From: Verrucomicrobiales bacterium
GTDB taxonomy: Bacteria > Verrucomicrobiota > Verrucomicrobiia > Verrucomicrobiales > DEV007
DNA length: 64,000 bases
Direction: 5' to 3'
Assembly: GCA_029213195.1 (NCBI GenBank)
Contig: JARGNI010000016.1
Span: 30,333-94,332 of the forward strand
The translations under genes were made by a program, and so were the position numbers. The notes below the pieces were generated by a model. It searched no databases, was not told the origin of the DNA, and saw nothing but the letters and a program-made list of their open reading frames with translations. Positions 36,070 through 45,625 of the stretch are shown in pieces; position 1 is the first letter of the stretch; the number at the start of each line of letters is the position of its first letter.

Positions 36070-37966
36070 GGGACGCCTCTTCCGTCTCCCTCTCATCGGT
36101 GGATGCCTTCGGGTGGATGCGGTAGGCAGGCACCACTTCGCGAAAGCCCTTGAGGCGAAGATCGGGAATCAGTTCGATGGCGACCGAGGAGTCGCGCGCT
36201 TCCGCGGTAGGGGCGTCGACTACGGCCTCCATTCGCCCGGCCTGTCCGCAGAGCCGGGCGGCGAGGTTGACCCTTGATCCGAGGACCGTGTAGTTGAGCC
36301 TGTCATTGGATCCCATGCAGCCCGCAATGACCTCACCCGTTGCGATGCCGATACCGATTTCGATGGCATGCCCTGCCTTTGCTGAGCCTTCCTTCGTTTC
36401 GCCCAGGAGGCGATTGAGCCTCTCGCGTTCTCGAATCATCTCGAGAGCACAGGCGACGGCGTGACCGGCATCGTTCCCGTAGGATTTCAGCCCCCCGAAT
36501 ACGGCCATGATCTCGTCGCCGACGAACTTGTCGACGACTCCGTAATGGCGACGAACGATCTCGGTCATCGCGCTCATATGTTCATTGAGAAATTCGATCA
36601 CCTCGCTGGGGTGCATGTCCTGGGTCAGGTCGGTGAAGCCTCGAATGTCACAGAAGAGGACGGAGACTTCCTTCATCTCTCCCCCCAGTTCGAGATCGAG
36701 GGAGCCGCTGACGAGGGCATGCGCGACCGATTCGTCGCTCACCTTTCCGAGCAGTTCCCGATAGACGGCCTTCTGCTTCAACTCTTCTGCCATCTCGTTG
36801 AACGATTCCGCGAGATCACCGATCTCATCGCGCGAGCGAACGGTGACTCGATGATCGAGGGCTCCGGCACGGATCGCCTCGGTTCCTTTCGAGAGCTCGC
36901 GGAGTGGGATCGCAAGGTTGCGTGCCAGGAGGTAGGAGGCGAGCCACCCTACGAGAAGAACTCCGAGTCCGATCCCACTCCCCCGAATCCGGAGTTCGTT
37001 GAGATCGCTCTCCATCTGCTCGAGCGGGAAGGCGATGACCTGGTGGGCTGCTGGATCGACATCTTCTTCGGTTAGGCGGTCGACGTGAAAACGATAAGAG
37101 AGATCCTCGATCTCGGCGTCGAACTGGAGGCTGCGTTCGGCAGGAGATTCTGCGAGAGCGTTCGCAATCTCATCGGTGGCAAGCTCCAGCGTTTCGTTGT
37201 TCTCCGACTTTGCGTGGAGAGTGTCGGCCAGGTAGATCCCGTGGAAGACCCCGGTCCCGAAGAGTGCTTTTCGTGTCTGGATCTCCGCAGAAGTCCCTCG
37301 GAGAAGGAGCCCGAGAAGTTCGTCCGAATCGGGATCGACAACGGGAGTGGCGACGACCTCCTGCACATGAGTGGTTCCGTTTTGCGTCGGCATCGGGATG
37401 AAAAGGGTCGTCTGTTTCTGATCAATCAACAATTGCTGCGCAATCTCGCGAAAGCGCGGACTCTTGAAGGGCGTGCGCCGTCCCGTGCCCTTGCGTGCGT
37501 TGCTGCTGCCGACGGAGGGGGGGCGCATCTCTTCGAGTTTCAGATCCTTGTCCACGATCGTGAGATAGGATAGGCGACTGCTGATTTCGGCAGAGGCTCG
37601 CTGGTTTCTGCCTTTTTCGCCCGGGAGAAGTCCCTTGGGCATGGCGGCGAGAGAGAGGGATGACTTGCTGTAGTCGGACCAGAATTCCCGGGCCAGTACG
37701 CTCGGATCCTCCCCGTTGAACCGAGAAATCACGTAGGGGTGCTTGGCAATACGAGCACAGAGATCGAGGAACTCTCGAGACCGGTCCGCGCGCGAGCTCT
37801 CGAGGTCTTCGACGATGCTCGCCTTCTGCTGATTGAACTGGGCCGTGTAGGTTTCCTTGATCTTTCGCTCGGAAGCCATCATCAGAGCGATCATGACTCC
37901 CACGACGATGGCGAGCATGGTCAGGGTGAGACGGGTCTGGAAAGGCATGCCTTTGCGTTTGGCCAT
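36020..37966 (-). CDS. Membrane class III adenylate/guanylate cyclase with HAMP domain
   Basis: A 648-residue sensor cyclase. TM1 is RLTLTMLAIVVGVMIALMM. A periplasmic sensing domain of about 280 residues follows, then TM2 (GIGLGVLLVGWLASYLL) and a HAMP linker (AIPLRELSKGTEAIRAGALD). The cytosolic cyclase domain has SVLFCDIRGFTDLT (metal Asp), KFVGDEIMAVFGG (second metal Asp) and GIGIATGEVIAG with LNYTVLGSRVNLAARL. The substrate-specifying residues were not resolved, so cAMP or cGMP is open. The 3' end overlaps the convergent L,D-transpeptidase gene by 50 bp. Confidence 0.92.
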   Translation of the reverse strand: MAKRKGMPFQTRLTLTMLAIVVGVMIALMMASERKIKETYTAQFNQQKASIVEDLESSRADRSREFLDLCARIAKHPYVISRFNGEDPSVLAREFWSDYSKSSLSLAAMPKGLLPGEKGRNQRASAEISSRLSYLTIVDKDLKLEEMRPPSVGSSNARKGTGRRTPFKSPRFREIAQQLLIDQKQTTLFIPMPTQNGTTHVQEVVATPVVDPDSDELLGLLLRGTSAEIQTRKALFGTGVFHGIYLADTLHAKSENNETLELATDEIANALAESPAERSLQFDAEIEDLSYRFHVDRLTEEDVDPAAHQVIAFPLEQMESDLNELRIRGSGIGLGVLLVGWLASYLLARNLAIPLRELSKGTEAIRAGALDHRVTVRSRDEIGDLAESFNEMAEELKQKAVYRELLGKVSDESVAHALVSGSLDLELGGEMKEVSVLFCDIRGFTDLTQDMHPSEVIEFLNEHMSAMTEIVRRHYGVVDKFVGDEIMAVFGGLKSYGNDAGHAVACALEMIRERERLNRLLGETKEGSAKAGHAIEIGIGIATGEVIAGCMGSNDRLNYTVLGSRVNLAARLCGQAGRMEAVVDAPTAEARDSSVAIELIPDLRLKGFREVVPAYRIHPKASTDERETEEASLTDRQTASVLDTSKEA

Positions 37967-38219
37967 AAGAAAGGAACCCCGGGAGTAGGGAAATGGTTTC
38001 GGTTCATTCTATCCTCCCTCCGCGCGAATCCCAAGGGCTTTCATCTTGACTCATCACGCCTTTTTGCCGATGGCATAGGAAGAGAAGAGGGAATTCGCCC
38101 GAGCCGTCTCTCGCAAAGCAGAGCCTCGCCGGTTTGCGGAGAGATCACTGGTAAAGGGATTGAACCGGGACCAGTTTCGGGTGACCCTGAATCGACACGA
38201 CCGCACAACACAGGAAAAC

Positions 38220-38684
38220 ATGGAGAAACCGAATTTCGAGGAGGCCGTTCGCAGCATTGTCGCGGAGGACAAGACCTACCAGGTGGATGGGTATCATTTT
38301 CTTCGGGATGCTCTCGATCACACCGTCAGCGAGCTGCGGAAGGACGAGTTGGAAGAGCACCGTCATGTCACGGGCCCCGAGCTTCTCGATGGCGTCGTCT
38401 CGTATGCGATCCAGGAGTTTGGTTCGATGTCAGTAGCGGTTCTCGATTCGTGGGGAATTCGTGAAGGCGACGACATCGGGGCGATGGTGTTTCAGCTGAT
38501 CGATGCGGGAGCCTTTGGTCGCTCCGAGGAAGACTCGCCCGATGATTTCAAGAATGTGATCGATTTGAGAGAGGAGCTGCTGGCTCCCTTTCGCCCTTCG
38601 AAGTCGCCGCTGACCGATGATTCCGATTCCGGAAAAGAGCCGCCTTCTCGTGGCAATCAACCAGCCAAGCCCTCCGAACTGTGA
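38220..38684 (+). CDS. Minf_1886-family protein (PVC-specific)
   Basis: A 154-residue cytosolic protein of unknown function, related to Minf_1886 proteins found mainly in Planctomycetes and Verrucomicrobia. It has NFEEAVRSIVAEDKTYQVDG, YHFLRDALDHTVSEL, HVTGPELLDGVVSYAIQEFG and VLDSWGIREGDDIGAMVFQL, all conserved blocks of that family; the C-terminal 30 residues are polar and divergent. The start ATG 38220 precedes the first block; a longer frame begins at 38160. Its TGA overlaps the GTG start of the M16 peptidase gene by 4 bp, so translation is coupled. Confidence 0.85.
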   Translation: MEKPNFEEAVRSIVAEDKTYQVDGYHFLRDALDHTVSELRKDELEEHRHVTGPELLDGVVSYAIQEFGSMSVAVLDSWGIREGDDIGAMVFQLIDAGAFGRSEEDSPDDFKNVIDLREELLAPFRPSKSPLTDDSDSGKEPPSRGNQPAKPSEL

Positions 38685-41227
38685 GTCTCAAAGATGATCT
38701 CGACTTCCCCCGGAGCGAGGCGGTGATCGAATCTCTCGAGAACGGTCTCGAGATCATTCTCCTCGAAGATCACGCGGCTCCGGTGGTGAGCATGCAAGCC
38801 TGGTGTCGCGCCGGCAGCATCGACGAGGGACCTTTGCTCGGTTCGGGAGCTTCCCACTTCGTCGAGCACATGCTCTTCAAGGGGACGGCGCGGAAGACGG
38901 CGAATGAGATCGCCCAAACCGTCCAGTCGGAAGGTGGCTATATCAATGCCTACACTTCCTTTGATCGGACCGTCTACTGGATCGATACTCCCTCGACGGG
39001 AACGAAGACTTGCCTCGATGTGCTTTGCGATGTCGTCGGATTTGCCGAGATTCCGGAGGATGAATTTGCGAACGAGGCCGATGTGATTCGTCGCGAGATC
39101 GCGATGGGGCTCGACAGTCCCGATCAACAGATCAGTCGACACCTGTTTTCTACGGCGTATGCGGCGCATCCCTGCCGTTACCCCGTCATTGGTCACCTCG
39201 ACCTTTTCAATCAGCTGACACGAGAAGATCTCTACGCTTATTACCGGGAGAAATATTCTCCCGACAACTTGTTCCTTGTTCTTGTGGGGGCGTTCGATCG
39301 CGAAGAGGTTCTCGATCAGATTCAGGAGGCATTGGGATCGCTGGAGAGACGAAGAAGAAATCCGGTCGCGATCCCTGCCGAACCGCAACAACAGGGTTTG
39401 CGGACTCGGTCTGTTGGGTTCCCCACCGATCTCTGGCGCAGTCGTATCGCCTGGCCGATTCCGGATGGGGGACATGTCGATGTCCCGGCCCTCGACCTGC
39501 TGGTCTCGATCCTTGGAGACGGGCGCAGTTCCCGGCTTTATCAATCGATTCGGGAAGAGAAGGAGTTGGCGCACAGCGTCGGTGCCTATGCCTACACTCC
39601 GTCCTTTCCCGGGCAGTTGGTGTTGAGTTTCGACACCGAGCCCGAAAAGCAGGAAGCGGCGAAGGAGGCCGTCTTTGCGGAGGTGCAGAAAATTTGTGAA
39701 GGCGGAGTGACCGAGGACGAGTTGGTAAAGGCTCAATACCAGGCCCTGAGCTCCCAGTTTTCCACCCTGACCGATGTCCGTGGAAAAGCTTCCGATCTCG
39801 GCTCGAACTGGATGCTGACACGCAATCTTGATTACACGCGTGACTATGTCAGGCAACTGGAGGCAGTCGATCGAGATTCGGTTCTTCGCGTTGCGAATCA
39901 GTATCTCCAACCCGATTGCTACACCGAGGTGTCGCTGGTGCCGAAAGAGGTCGAGCAGGAAAAAGCAGAGGTGGCCGCGAGGAGATCCCGTTCGGAAGAC
40001 GTGCGTCGAGTGGAGTTGGAGAACGGACTTACCCTGTTGCTGCTCTCGGATCGAAGGGTTCCCTTTGTCCAGGCGTCGGGTGTTTTTCGTGGCGGATTGC
40101 TTGCTGAAACTGCGGAGAAAAACGGGCTGACCCGACTGATGGCAAGGCTTCTCGTGAAGGACAGCCAACAGCGTTCCGCCGAAGCCATCGCCGAGTCGAT
40201 CGAGTCCGTCGGGGGCGGCATCGGGAGTTCGATCGGAAACAATACCTTTGGCGTCTCGACCTATGCGATGCGCCCCGATCTCGATCGTGTCGTTGGGCTC
40301 TTGGGGGAGACGCTGTTGACCCCTGCCTTTCTGGAGGATCGCCTCGAGAAAGAGCGCGGATTCCAACTCACCCAGATCAAGGCGGAGGCGGATCGCCCTT
40401 TCAGTGTCGCGATGAAACGACTTCGCAAGGAGATCTATGGGGATCACCCGTATGCCCTGGAGATGAGCGGGACGGAGGACTCCCTTGGCAATCTCGGACG
40501 AGATGATATCGTCGGGCTGCACGATCGGCTGGTTCGAGGAGGAAACGGAGTCGTAGGACTCTTCGGAGATCTCGATCTCGATGCGGGGGAGGAGCTCCTG
40601 AGCACTATGTTTTCTGAAAACCTGAAGCCTGGACCTCGAGAATTTGAGGAGCGATTAGCGATAGAGCTCCCGCAAGGAGGCGGTCGCATCATCGAGCTGG
40701 AGCATGAGAAGGAACAGGCCGTTCTCTTGATCGGTTATCGGACTGTCGAACTGACTCATCCGGACAATCCCGCTCTCGAGATGATCGATGAAGCCTGCAG
40801 CGACATGGCTTCGCGGATGTTCATTCGCATCCGCGAAGAATTGGGTCTGGCCTACTCGGTGGGCTCGACCCGAATGCAGGGACTTGAGCCTGGGATGATC
40901 CTTTTCTACGCTTCGACTGCTCCTGAGAAACTGGATCGAGTTCAGGAAGAGATGCTATCCGAGATCGAGTTGATGCGAAATGAGGGGCTCGTAGAGGAGG
41001 AATTCGAGCGCGCCAAGGCTTCGTGGCTAGGGAAGGAGGTGATCCAGTTGCAGGGAGTCAAGGAACTCGCTGCGACAGCGACGATCGACGAACTTGTCGG
41101 CCTAGGTTGGGACCACTACCGGAAAACTCCCGATACGGTCAGGGCGCTGACTCACGAGCAGATCCAGGAAGTGGCTTCCCGCTATCTCACCGAAGACAAT
41201 CGTGTCATTGTCAGGCTGAGCAGCTGA
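38681..41227 (+). CDS. M16 family zinc metallopeptidase, two-module
   Basis: 848 residues, a single-chain pitrilysin/M16 peptidase with an active N-terminal module and a degenerate C-terminal one. The inverted zinc motif is SHFVEHMLFKGT (H59, E62, H63) with the third ligand E139 in ADVIRREIAMG. The second half (about residues 430-848) repeats the fold (TLLLLSDRRVPFVQASGVFR) but has no HxxEH. No signal peptide was seen, so it may be cytosolic or anchored otherwise. It starts with GTG 38681 overlapping the preceding gene by 4 bp. Likely degrades peptides or processes an envelope protein. Confidence 0.9.
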   Translation: MSLKDDLDFPRSEAVIESLENGLEIILLEDHAAPVVSMQAWCRAGSIDEGPLLGSGASHFVEHMLFKGTARKTANEIAQTVQSEGGYINAYTSFDRTVYWIDTPSTGTKTCLDVLCDVVGFAEIPEDEFANEADVIRREIAMGLDSPDQQISRHLFSTAYAAHPCRYPVIGHLDLFNQLTREDLYAYYREKYSPDNLFLVLVGAFDREEVLDQIQEALGSLERRRRNPVAIPAEPQQQGLRTRSVGFPTDLWRSRIAWPIPDGGHVDVPALDLLVSILGDGRSSRLYQSIREEKELAHSVGAYAYTPSFPGQLVLSFDTEPEKQEAAKEAVFAEVQKICEGGVTEDELVKAQYQALSSQFSTLTDVRGKASDLGSNWMLTRNLDYTRDYVRQLEAVDRDSVLRVANQYLQPDCYTEVSLVPKEVEQEKAEVAARRSRSEDVRRVELENGLTLLLLSDRRVPFVQASGVFRGGLLAETAEKNGLTRLMARLLVKDSQQRSAEAIAESIESVGGGIGSSIGNNTFGVSTYAMRPDLDRVVGLLGETLLTPAFLEDRLEKERGFQLTQIKAEADRPFSVAMKRLRKEIYGDHPYALEMSGTEDSLGNLGRDDIVGLHDRLVRGGNGVVGLFGDLDLDAGEELLSTMFSENLKPGPREFEERLAIELPQGGGRIIELEHEKEQAVLLIGYRTVELTHPDNPALEMIDEACSDMASRMFIRIREELGLAYSVGSTRMQGLEPGMILFYASTAPEKLDRVQEEMLSEIELMRNEGLVEEEFERAKASWLGKEVIQLQGVKELAATATIDELVGLGWDHYRKTPDTVRALTHEQIQEVASRYLTEDNRVIVRLSS

Positions 41228-41297
41228 GGAGGATGTGTCAGGGGGTGATCGACACCCCTTGACTTCCCTCCCTCAAGGTCTCGTTCCCAACAGGGGC

Positions 41298-42704
41298 TCA
41301 CCCCTTCAGCCAGGGGCGCTTGAGAATGTCGTTCACTGCGGCCTGGCTCTTCTCCATGCCGCCGATTCCTTCGATCTGGGTGACGCCGGGCACGGCTACC
41401 GGGCTGGGCTTGTAGTCCTCGTCCCAGGTCATGCCTCCTTCCTCCTCATAGAGATCTTCGCCGGCATTCATCGCTTCCTCCCATTTGACCTCTTTCCCGG
41501 TCTGGGCTGAGATGCGCCCCATGATTGCCATCATTGAAGAGTGGATCATGCGATCGCCATCGTTGATGTGCTCGCCAGAACGGATCGAGGCGAACAGTTC
41601 GTCGTGTTCGACCTGATACATGTTGGGCTCACCCGAACGAGGCTTCTTGAAACGCCAGACGAGGTTGCCATCGTTGTCCTCGATATAGGGGTCGGATCCT
41701 CGACCGATAATGAGAGTCCCCTTGGTGCCTCGCACGTAGTCGGCGTTCTCATTGAAACAGCCGGGGGTCTTTCTCGAGCCGAGATGCGCCCAGACGTTGT
41801 TGGGGTATTCGTAGGCGATGTGGTAGTGGTCGAAAATATTCCCGCCGGGTTGGGGAGCGGCCAGGCCGCCGGTGGCGCGACAGCTGATGGGGCTTTGGTC
41901 ACCCATAACCCATCCGATCTTGTCGACACTGTGAACAGCCTGCTCGACGAGGCCGCCACCACCCAGCCAGGTGTAGTTGTACCAGTTCCGGATCTGCCAT
42001 TCGATATCCGTCATTCCATCGGTGCGAAGGGAGGGGTCGAGATGAGGTTTCGAATGATTCGAGTAGTAGGTCGCATAGATCCCAGTGACGTCCCCGATCA
42101 GTTTTTCCTCCATGACTTTCCGGTAGGCTTCGCGGCGGCTGTGGGAGTATCTCCAGCAGAATCCGGCGACGATGGAGAGTGGTTTCCCCTCGGCCATTTT
42201 CAGGGTCTCGTAGACGTGGCGAACTCCGGCAGCGTCGACTGCCATCGGCTTCTCGGCAAAGATATGCTTCTCCGCTTCGATCGCCGCCCGGAGGTGAAGG
42301 GGGCGAAACCCGGGGGTGGTCGTGAGGAGGACAACGTCGACTCCCGAGTCGAGGACTCTCTTGTATCCATCGAGACCGACGAATTGACGTTCCGCAGGGA
42401 CATTGAATTTCCCCTCGAGTGATTTGTTCTTGGACAGCGACTCGAGCGATTTGTCCATCTTCTCCTGGAAGACGTCCGCCATGGCATACAACTCGATGTT
42501 GTCGTCTGCAGAGAGCGCCTGGGCCGCAGCTCCGGTTCCTCGCCCTCCGGTGCCGACGAAACCAATCTTCAGTTTCTGATCAGGATCGATACCTGCACCG
42601 CGAGCGGCTCCGGCAAAGGCCGCCGTGGCTGCCGTCGCGCCGGCTGCCGTGCGGATGAAATTGCGACGATCGAATTCGGAGGAAGGGGGGATTTTTTCTG
42701 ACAT
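41298..42704 (-). CDS. Gfo/Idh/MocA family oxidoreductase, Tat-exported
   Basis: NAD(P)-dependent dehydrogenase-like enzyme, probably acting on sugars. 468 residues. The N-terminus has a twin-arginine motif (FDRRNFIRTAAGATAATAAF), so it is exported. Next is the Rossmann start LKIGFVGTGGRGTGAAAQAL, EKHIFAEKPMAVDAAG with the catalytic Lys-Pro, and the C-terminal substrate domain with WYNYTWLGGGGLVEQAVHSVDK. This class of exported oxidoreductases is abundant in PVC bacteria and often tied to polysaccharide turnover. It has no close partner gene here. Confidence 0.9.
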   Translation of the reverse strand: MSEKIPPSSEFDRRNFIRTAAGATAATAAFAGAARGAGIDPDQKLKIGFVGTGGRGTGAAAQALSADDNIELYAMADVFQEKMDKSLESLSKNKSLEGKFNVPAERQFVGLDGYKRVLDSGVDVVLLTTTPGFRPLHLRAAIEAEKHIFAEKPMAVDAAGVRHVYETLKMAEGKPLSIVAGFCWRYSHSRREAYRKVMEEKLIGDVTGIYATYYSNHSKPHLDPSLRTDGMTDIEWQIRNWYNYTWLGGGGLVEQAVHSVDKIGWVMGDQSPISCRATGGLAAPQPGGNIFDHYHIAYEYPNNVWAHLGSRKTPGCFNENADYVRGTKGTLIIGRGSDPYIEDNDGNLVWRFKKPRSGEPNMYQVEHDELFASIRSGEHINDGDRMIHSSMMAIMGRISAQTGKEVKWEEAMNAGEDLYEEEGGMTWDEDYKPSPVAVPGVTQIEGIGGMEKSQAAVNDILKRPWLKG

Positions 42705-42903
42705 GAGACAAAGCTATTGAGTAGTAAAAGAACACCAGATCTGGCGGGTGGAGGCAAGGCCAAACCCCATACGTAATCAAGCGCGCCGATCTGCGGAAAT
42801 CAGGCTTTTGGAGGCGGCGGAGCCGGGGGCTTGCTGCGGTGTGGTCGTGTTTTTCATTAAGTAGAACTTTACAAGGAGGAATCGAAAACCCTAACTTGAG
42901 AGC

Positions 42904-43446
42904 ATGGAAATCAATGTTGGATGGATTGCTCTCGGCGGCATGGCTCTCGCCGCCGTTTCCGGCTACACGGGATATCGCATCGGTGTGCAGGAGGAACCCA
43001 CACCCGTGGAGGTGGCTGCCGTGGTAGAGACACCAGAACCTTTGGCGCCAGCGCCGAAGCCCGAGCCTCCACGAGAAGACGTCTCGATGGCTGAGATCGA
43101 TGCATTGCTCGAAGAAGCGCTAGCCGAGCCGGAGCCCGAGCCGGAAATCGATGAGGAGGCGATGAGGGCGCGACAGGAGCGCTGGCAACGGATGACGATC
43201 GAGCAGCAGCGGATGTTGAGAAAGAGCATGTTCGCCGCGCTGTCGAAAGTGGATGGACTGGAAGAAGTCGGGGAAGCGATTCGCGATGGCAAGCTGGATC
43301 CGAGATCGTTCCGATTGGATCCCGAATCCATCGCCGACCGCATGGAATTTTATGCCGATACCATGGACCAGGAAGCCATGGAGGCGGAAGTGACCAGAAC
43401 CCTCCAGGACGTCGTCGATCAGGCGCGACAGCAGATGAGCAACTAG
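42904..43446 (+). CDS. Hypothetical membrane-anchored protein
   Basis: 180 residues, unassigned. The first 20 residues form a hydrophobic anchor ([18 protein letters not shown]). A Pro/Glu-rich linker ([20 protein letters not shown]) follows, then helical segments with an Arg/Gln-rich stretch ([20 protein letters not shown]). No enzymatic motif. It may be a periplasmic or cytoplasmic-membrane adaptor. The same strand continues into the sulfatase pseudogene 58 bp later. Confidence 0.65.
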   Translation: MEINVGWIALGGMALAAVSGYTGYRIGVQEEPTPVEVAAVVETPEPLAPAPKPEPPREDVSMAEIDALLEEALAEPEPEPEIDEEAMRARQERWQRMTIEQQRMLRKSMFAALSKVDGLEEVGEAIRDGKLDPRSFRLDPESIADRMEFYADTMDQEAMEAEVTRTLQDVVDQARQQMSN

Positions 43447-43504
43447 GCTCCTCGAGAAACTCGTGACGAATCGAAGATCTCCGTTCCCGAGGTCTTCTTC
43501 CCTT

Positions 43505-44253
43505 ATGCGTTTGGTTCCGACCCTGGTTCTCTTCCTTTCCTCTCTTTTCGCTGCGGCAGAAGAGAAGCCGAATATCCTGTTCATCCTTGCCGATGACTTG
43601 GGTTACAGCGACCTCGGTTGCTTTGGAGGGGAGATGGCTACTCCTTCCATCGATCGTCTGGCGGCAGAAGGCGTCCGATTGTCTCAGGTTCGCCATGGAG
43701 GCACTCCAAGATCAGCCAGCATGGCGGAGGCGTCACGACGGGGGCTGTGATCCGGTGGCCCGCGCTGGTGAAAGAGCCGGGACACATCGCCCACGGTGCG
43801 GTGCATTTTATCGATTTCTTCCCGACCTTCCTCCACTTGGCGGGCGAGCCTACCCGGGGACTGGATTTGGCGGGGGAGTCGATCTTGCCGCTGCTGCGAG
43901 GGGAAGCCTGGAGAAGAGAGAGGCCACTCTTTTTCCAGATGGCGGACAATCGAGCGATTCGTACGGCCGACTGGAGCCTGGTCGAGGTCGATGGGGCTGG
44001 CTGGGAGCTTTATGCATCGGCCACCGATCCGCTCGAAACCCGCAATCTGGCCGAAACCGAGTCGGAGGTTGTCGCGGAATTGAGTGGGCAATGGATGGCA
44101 TGGTGGCGCAAGGAAAGTGGCAGCGATCGCTATCGACCGGTCACGACCGTGGGCCATCCCGCCTATACGCCGCAGGGGGATCGGGGAACGGGTGCTCTGT
44201 ATCTCCCACCCTCCATGCCTGCTGCGCTGGCTCACCGCTATCCACTTCCCTAG
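43505..44253 (+). pseudogene. Sulfatase pseudogene with internal deletion and frameshift
   Basis: The first about 60 codons from ATG 43505 are a perfect sulfatase N-terminus: signal peptide [15 protein letters not shown], then [19 protein letters not shown] and [15 protein letters not shown]. The frame then runs to a stop at 43750 without the CxPxR active-site region. In another frame, from about 43725 to 44253, the C-terminal sulfatase part continues ([47 protein letters not shown]). About 250 residues between, including the formylglycine site and most metal ligands, are missing, so the locus cannot make an active enzyme. The downstream portion is otherwise well preserved, suggesting recent decay. 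Confidence 0.85.
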
Positions 44254-44329
44254 GAGAAAAAATGTCGCGAAAGGAAATTGCGTATTTCGTCTTTGGAAAT
44301 ACGAGAGCTGCCCGTAGGATTTGACGCCC

Positions 44330-45538
44330 ATGTGTTTCCTCTCCCTTCATTCGTTTTCCGTATCCTCCGTCAGGATCGGTCTCGTGATGCTCTTGCTGCT
44401 GGGGTGGGGGGGGCACCATCCCTTCTTCCAAGTTAGCGCTCACCAGGTTTCTTCGGTCTCGCTGATCTCCTCCTTTGATACCAAGGAGGGGACGTACGAA
44501 CTCGACGCTGCCATGGAAGTCATACCCAGCGAGGATGATGCGTTGAACGATGAAATTTCTCCCGAAGACGCGGCTCGCGAGTTTGCGACGGAGTATCTAA
44601 CCATTCTCTTCGATGATGAGGAGGACGAGCCGGAGATGAAGATTCGGCGTGAGACGACGAGTGATGAGGCGACCCCCGCCGAACTGCAGAGAGAACAGGT
44701 CATCGTAACGCTCACCGGAACGATTCCGGAAGGCCGGGAGAACTTTCTCCTCTACCTCGACCCGAGTTGTCCCATGGCGGTCGTCATGGTGGTCGTAAAG
44801 GATGATCGACCTGCGAGAAGGATGCAGGTCGTCCTGGCGGGAGAGTACAGCCGCCCCGTGAACATTCTCCCGCTGGTGGAAGGTGATCCATTCTCCTTAT
44901 CAGAAGCGAAACCTTCCGACCCGGCAGCGGCAAACAAGGGAAAGTCGACCGAGAAAGAGGGGGGGGCTTCCGACGATGCGGATTCAAAGTCTCATCCCTT
45001 CCTACTGGGGATGCGGGGATTCTTCCACTCTTCTCTCCTGCCTGTCTTTTTCGTGGTAAGCCTGTTTCTCCTGACGCCTCGACGCACGCCGGTGTTCCTT
45101 TCGATTGCGGGCTTCCTGGTCGGACTTTGTCTCGCGATTGCTCTTCGCGGTTGGGCGCTGCTTCCGCTTGTTTCCTGGGCTCCCTTTTTCTCGGGACTGC
45201 TCCTCGCCATCCTGGGGTTGGAGGCCCTGGTGCACGGTGCGTTCCGGTGGTGGCGAGTCGCACTTTTTGCGGTGGCAGGGTTTGGCTCCGGACTGATCAT
45301 TGCCACGACGAAGCCGTTTCGACAGGTCTTTGCGGAAGCCTCCGACGCCGAGTCTTTTGTCGGAGTCATCGCATTCATTTTCGGGGCCGAGTTGGCTGCC
45401 GTTGCGGTTGGAATCATCGCGGGGCTGCTTCTTCGCCTCCTCTTTCGATTCGATTGGTATCAGAAATCCGTGGTCCAGCCGATCGCAGTGCTCCTGACTG
45501 CTTATGGCGTGTATCAGCTGATCAGCGGTCTATCGTGA
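44330..45538 (+). CDS. HupE/UreJ-like membrane protein with large periplasmic N-terminus
   Basis: 402 residues from ATG 44330. A signal-like hydrophobic N-terminus (IGLVMLLLLGWGG) is followed by a periplasmic domain of about 200 residues, acidic, with no known family. The C-terminal half has six to seven hydrophobic segments; the first, LGMRGFFHSSLLPVFFVVSLFLL, resembles the G-x-x-H opening of HupE/UreJ proteins, which have been linked to metal (nickel) handling. Function here is unproven. The stop codon lies within a 15-bp tandem repeat. Confidence 0.6.
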   Translation: MCFLSLHSFSVSSVRIGLVMLLLLGWGGHHPFFQVSAHQVSSVSLISSFDTKEGTYELDAAMEVIPSEDDALNDEISPEDAAREFATEYLTILFDDEEDEPEMKIRRETTSDEATPAELQREQVIVTLTGTIPEGRENFLLYLDPSCPMAVVMVVVKDDRPARRMQVVLAGEYSRPVNILPLVEGDPFSLSEAKPSDPAAANKGKSTEKEGGASDDADSKSHPFLLGMRGFFHSSLLPVFFVVSLFLLTPRRTPVFLSIAGFLVGLCLAIALRGWALLPLVSWAPFFSGLLLAILGLEALVHGAFRWWRVALFAVAGFGSGLIIATTKPFRQVFAEASDAESFVGVIAFIFGAELAAVAVGIIAGLLLRLLFRFDWYQKSVVQPIAVLLTAYGVYQLISGLS

Positions 45539-45565
45539 CCCGGTCTATCGTGACCCGGTCTATCG
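45526..45565 (+). repeat. Short tandem repeat across the stop codon
   Basis: A 15-bp unit, cggtctatcgtgacc, occurs twice in full (45526-45540, 45541-45555) and a third time in part (45556-45565). The first copy carries the stop codon of the HupE-like gene, so copy-number change would alter only the 3' untranslated part. Confidence 0.8.
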
Positions 45566-45625
45566 GGTTTCCCTCCAAAGAAAAAAGTTCGACAAGTTCT
45601 CTTTTTGGGGCCTGACTGTCCGCGC

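Noticed and set aside
38657..40522. 621-codon minus-strand frame opposite the M16 peptidase
   Set aside because: Antisense of a well-supported peptidase gene; no motif.
41228..41297. Possible terminator after the M16 peptidase gene (ggggtg/cacccc hairpin)
   Set aside because: The stem is short and there is no T run on the expected side; too weak to list.
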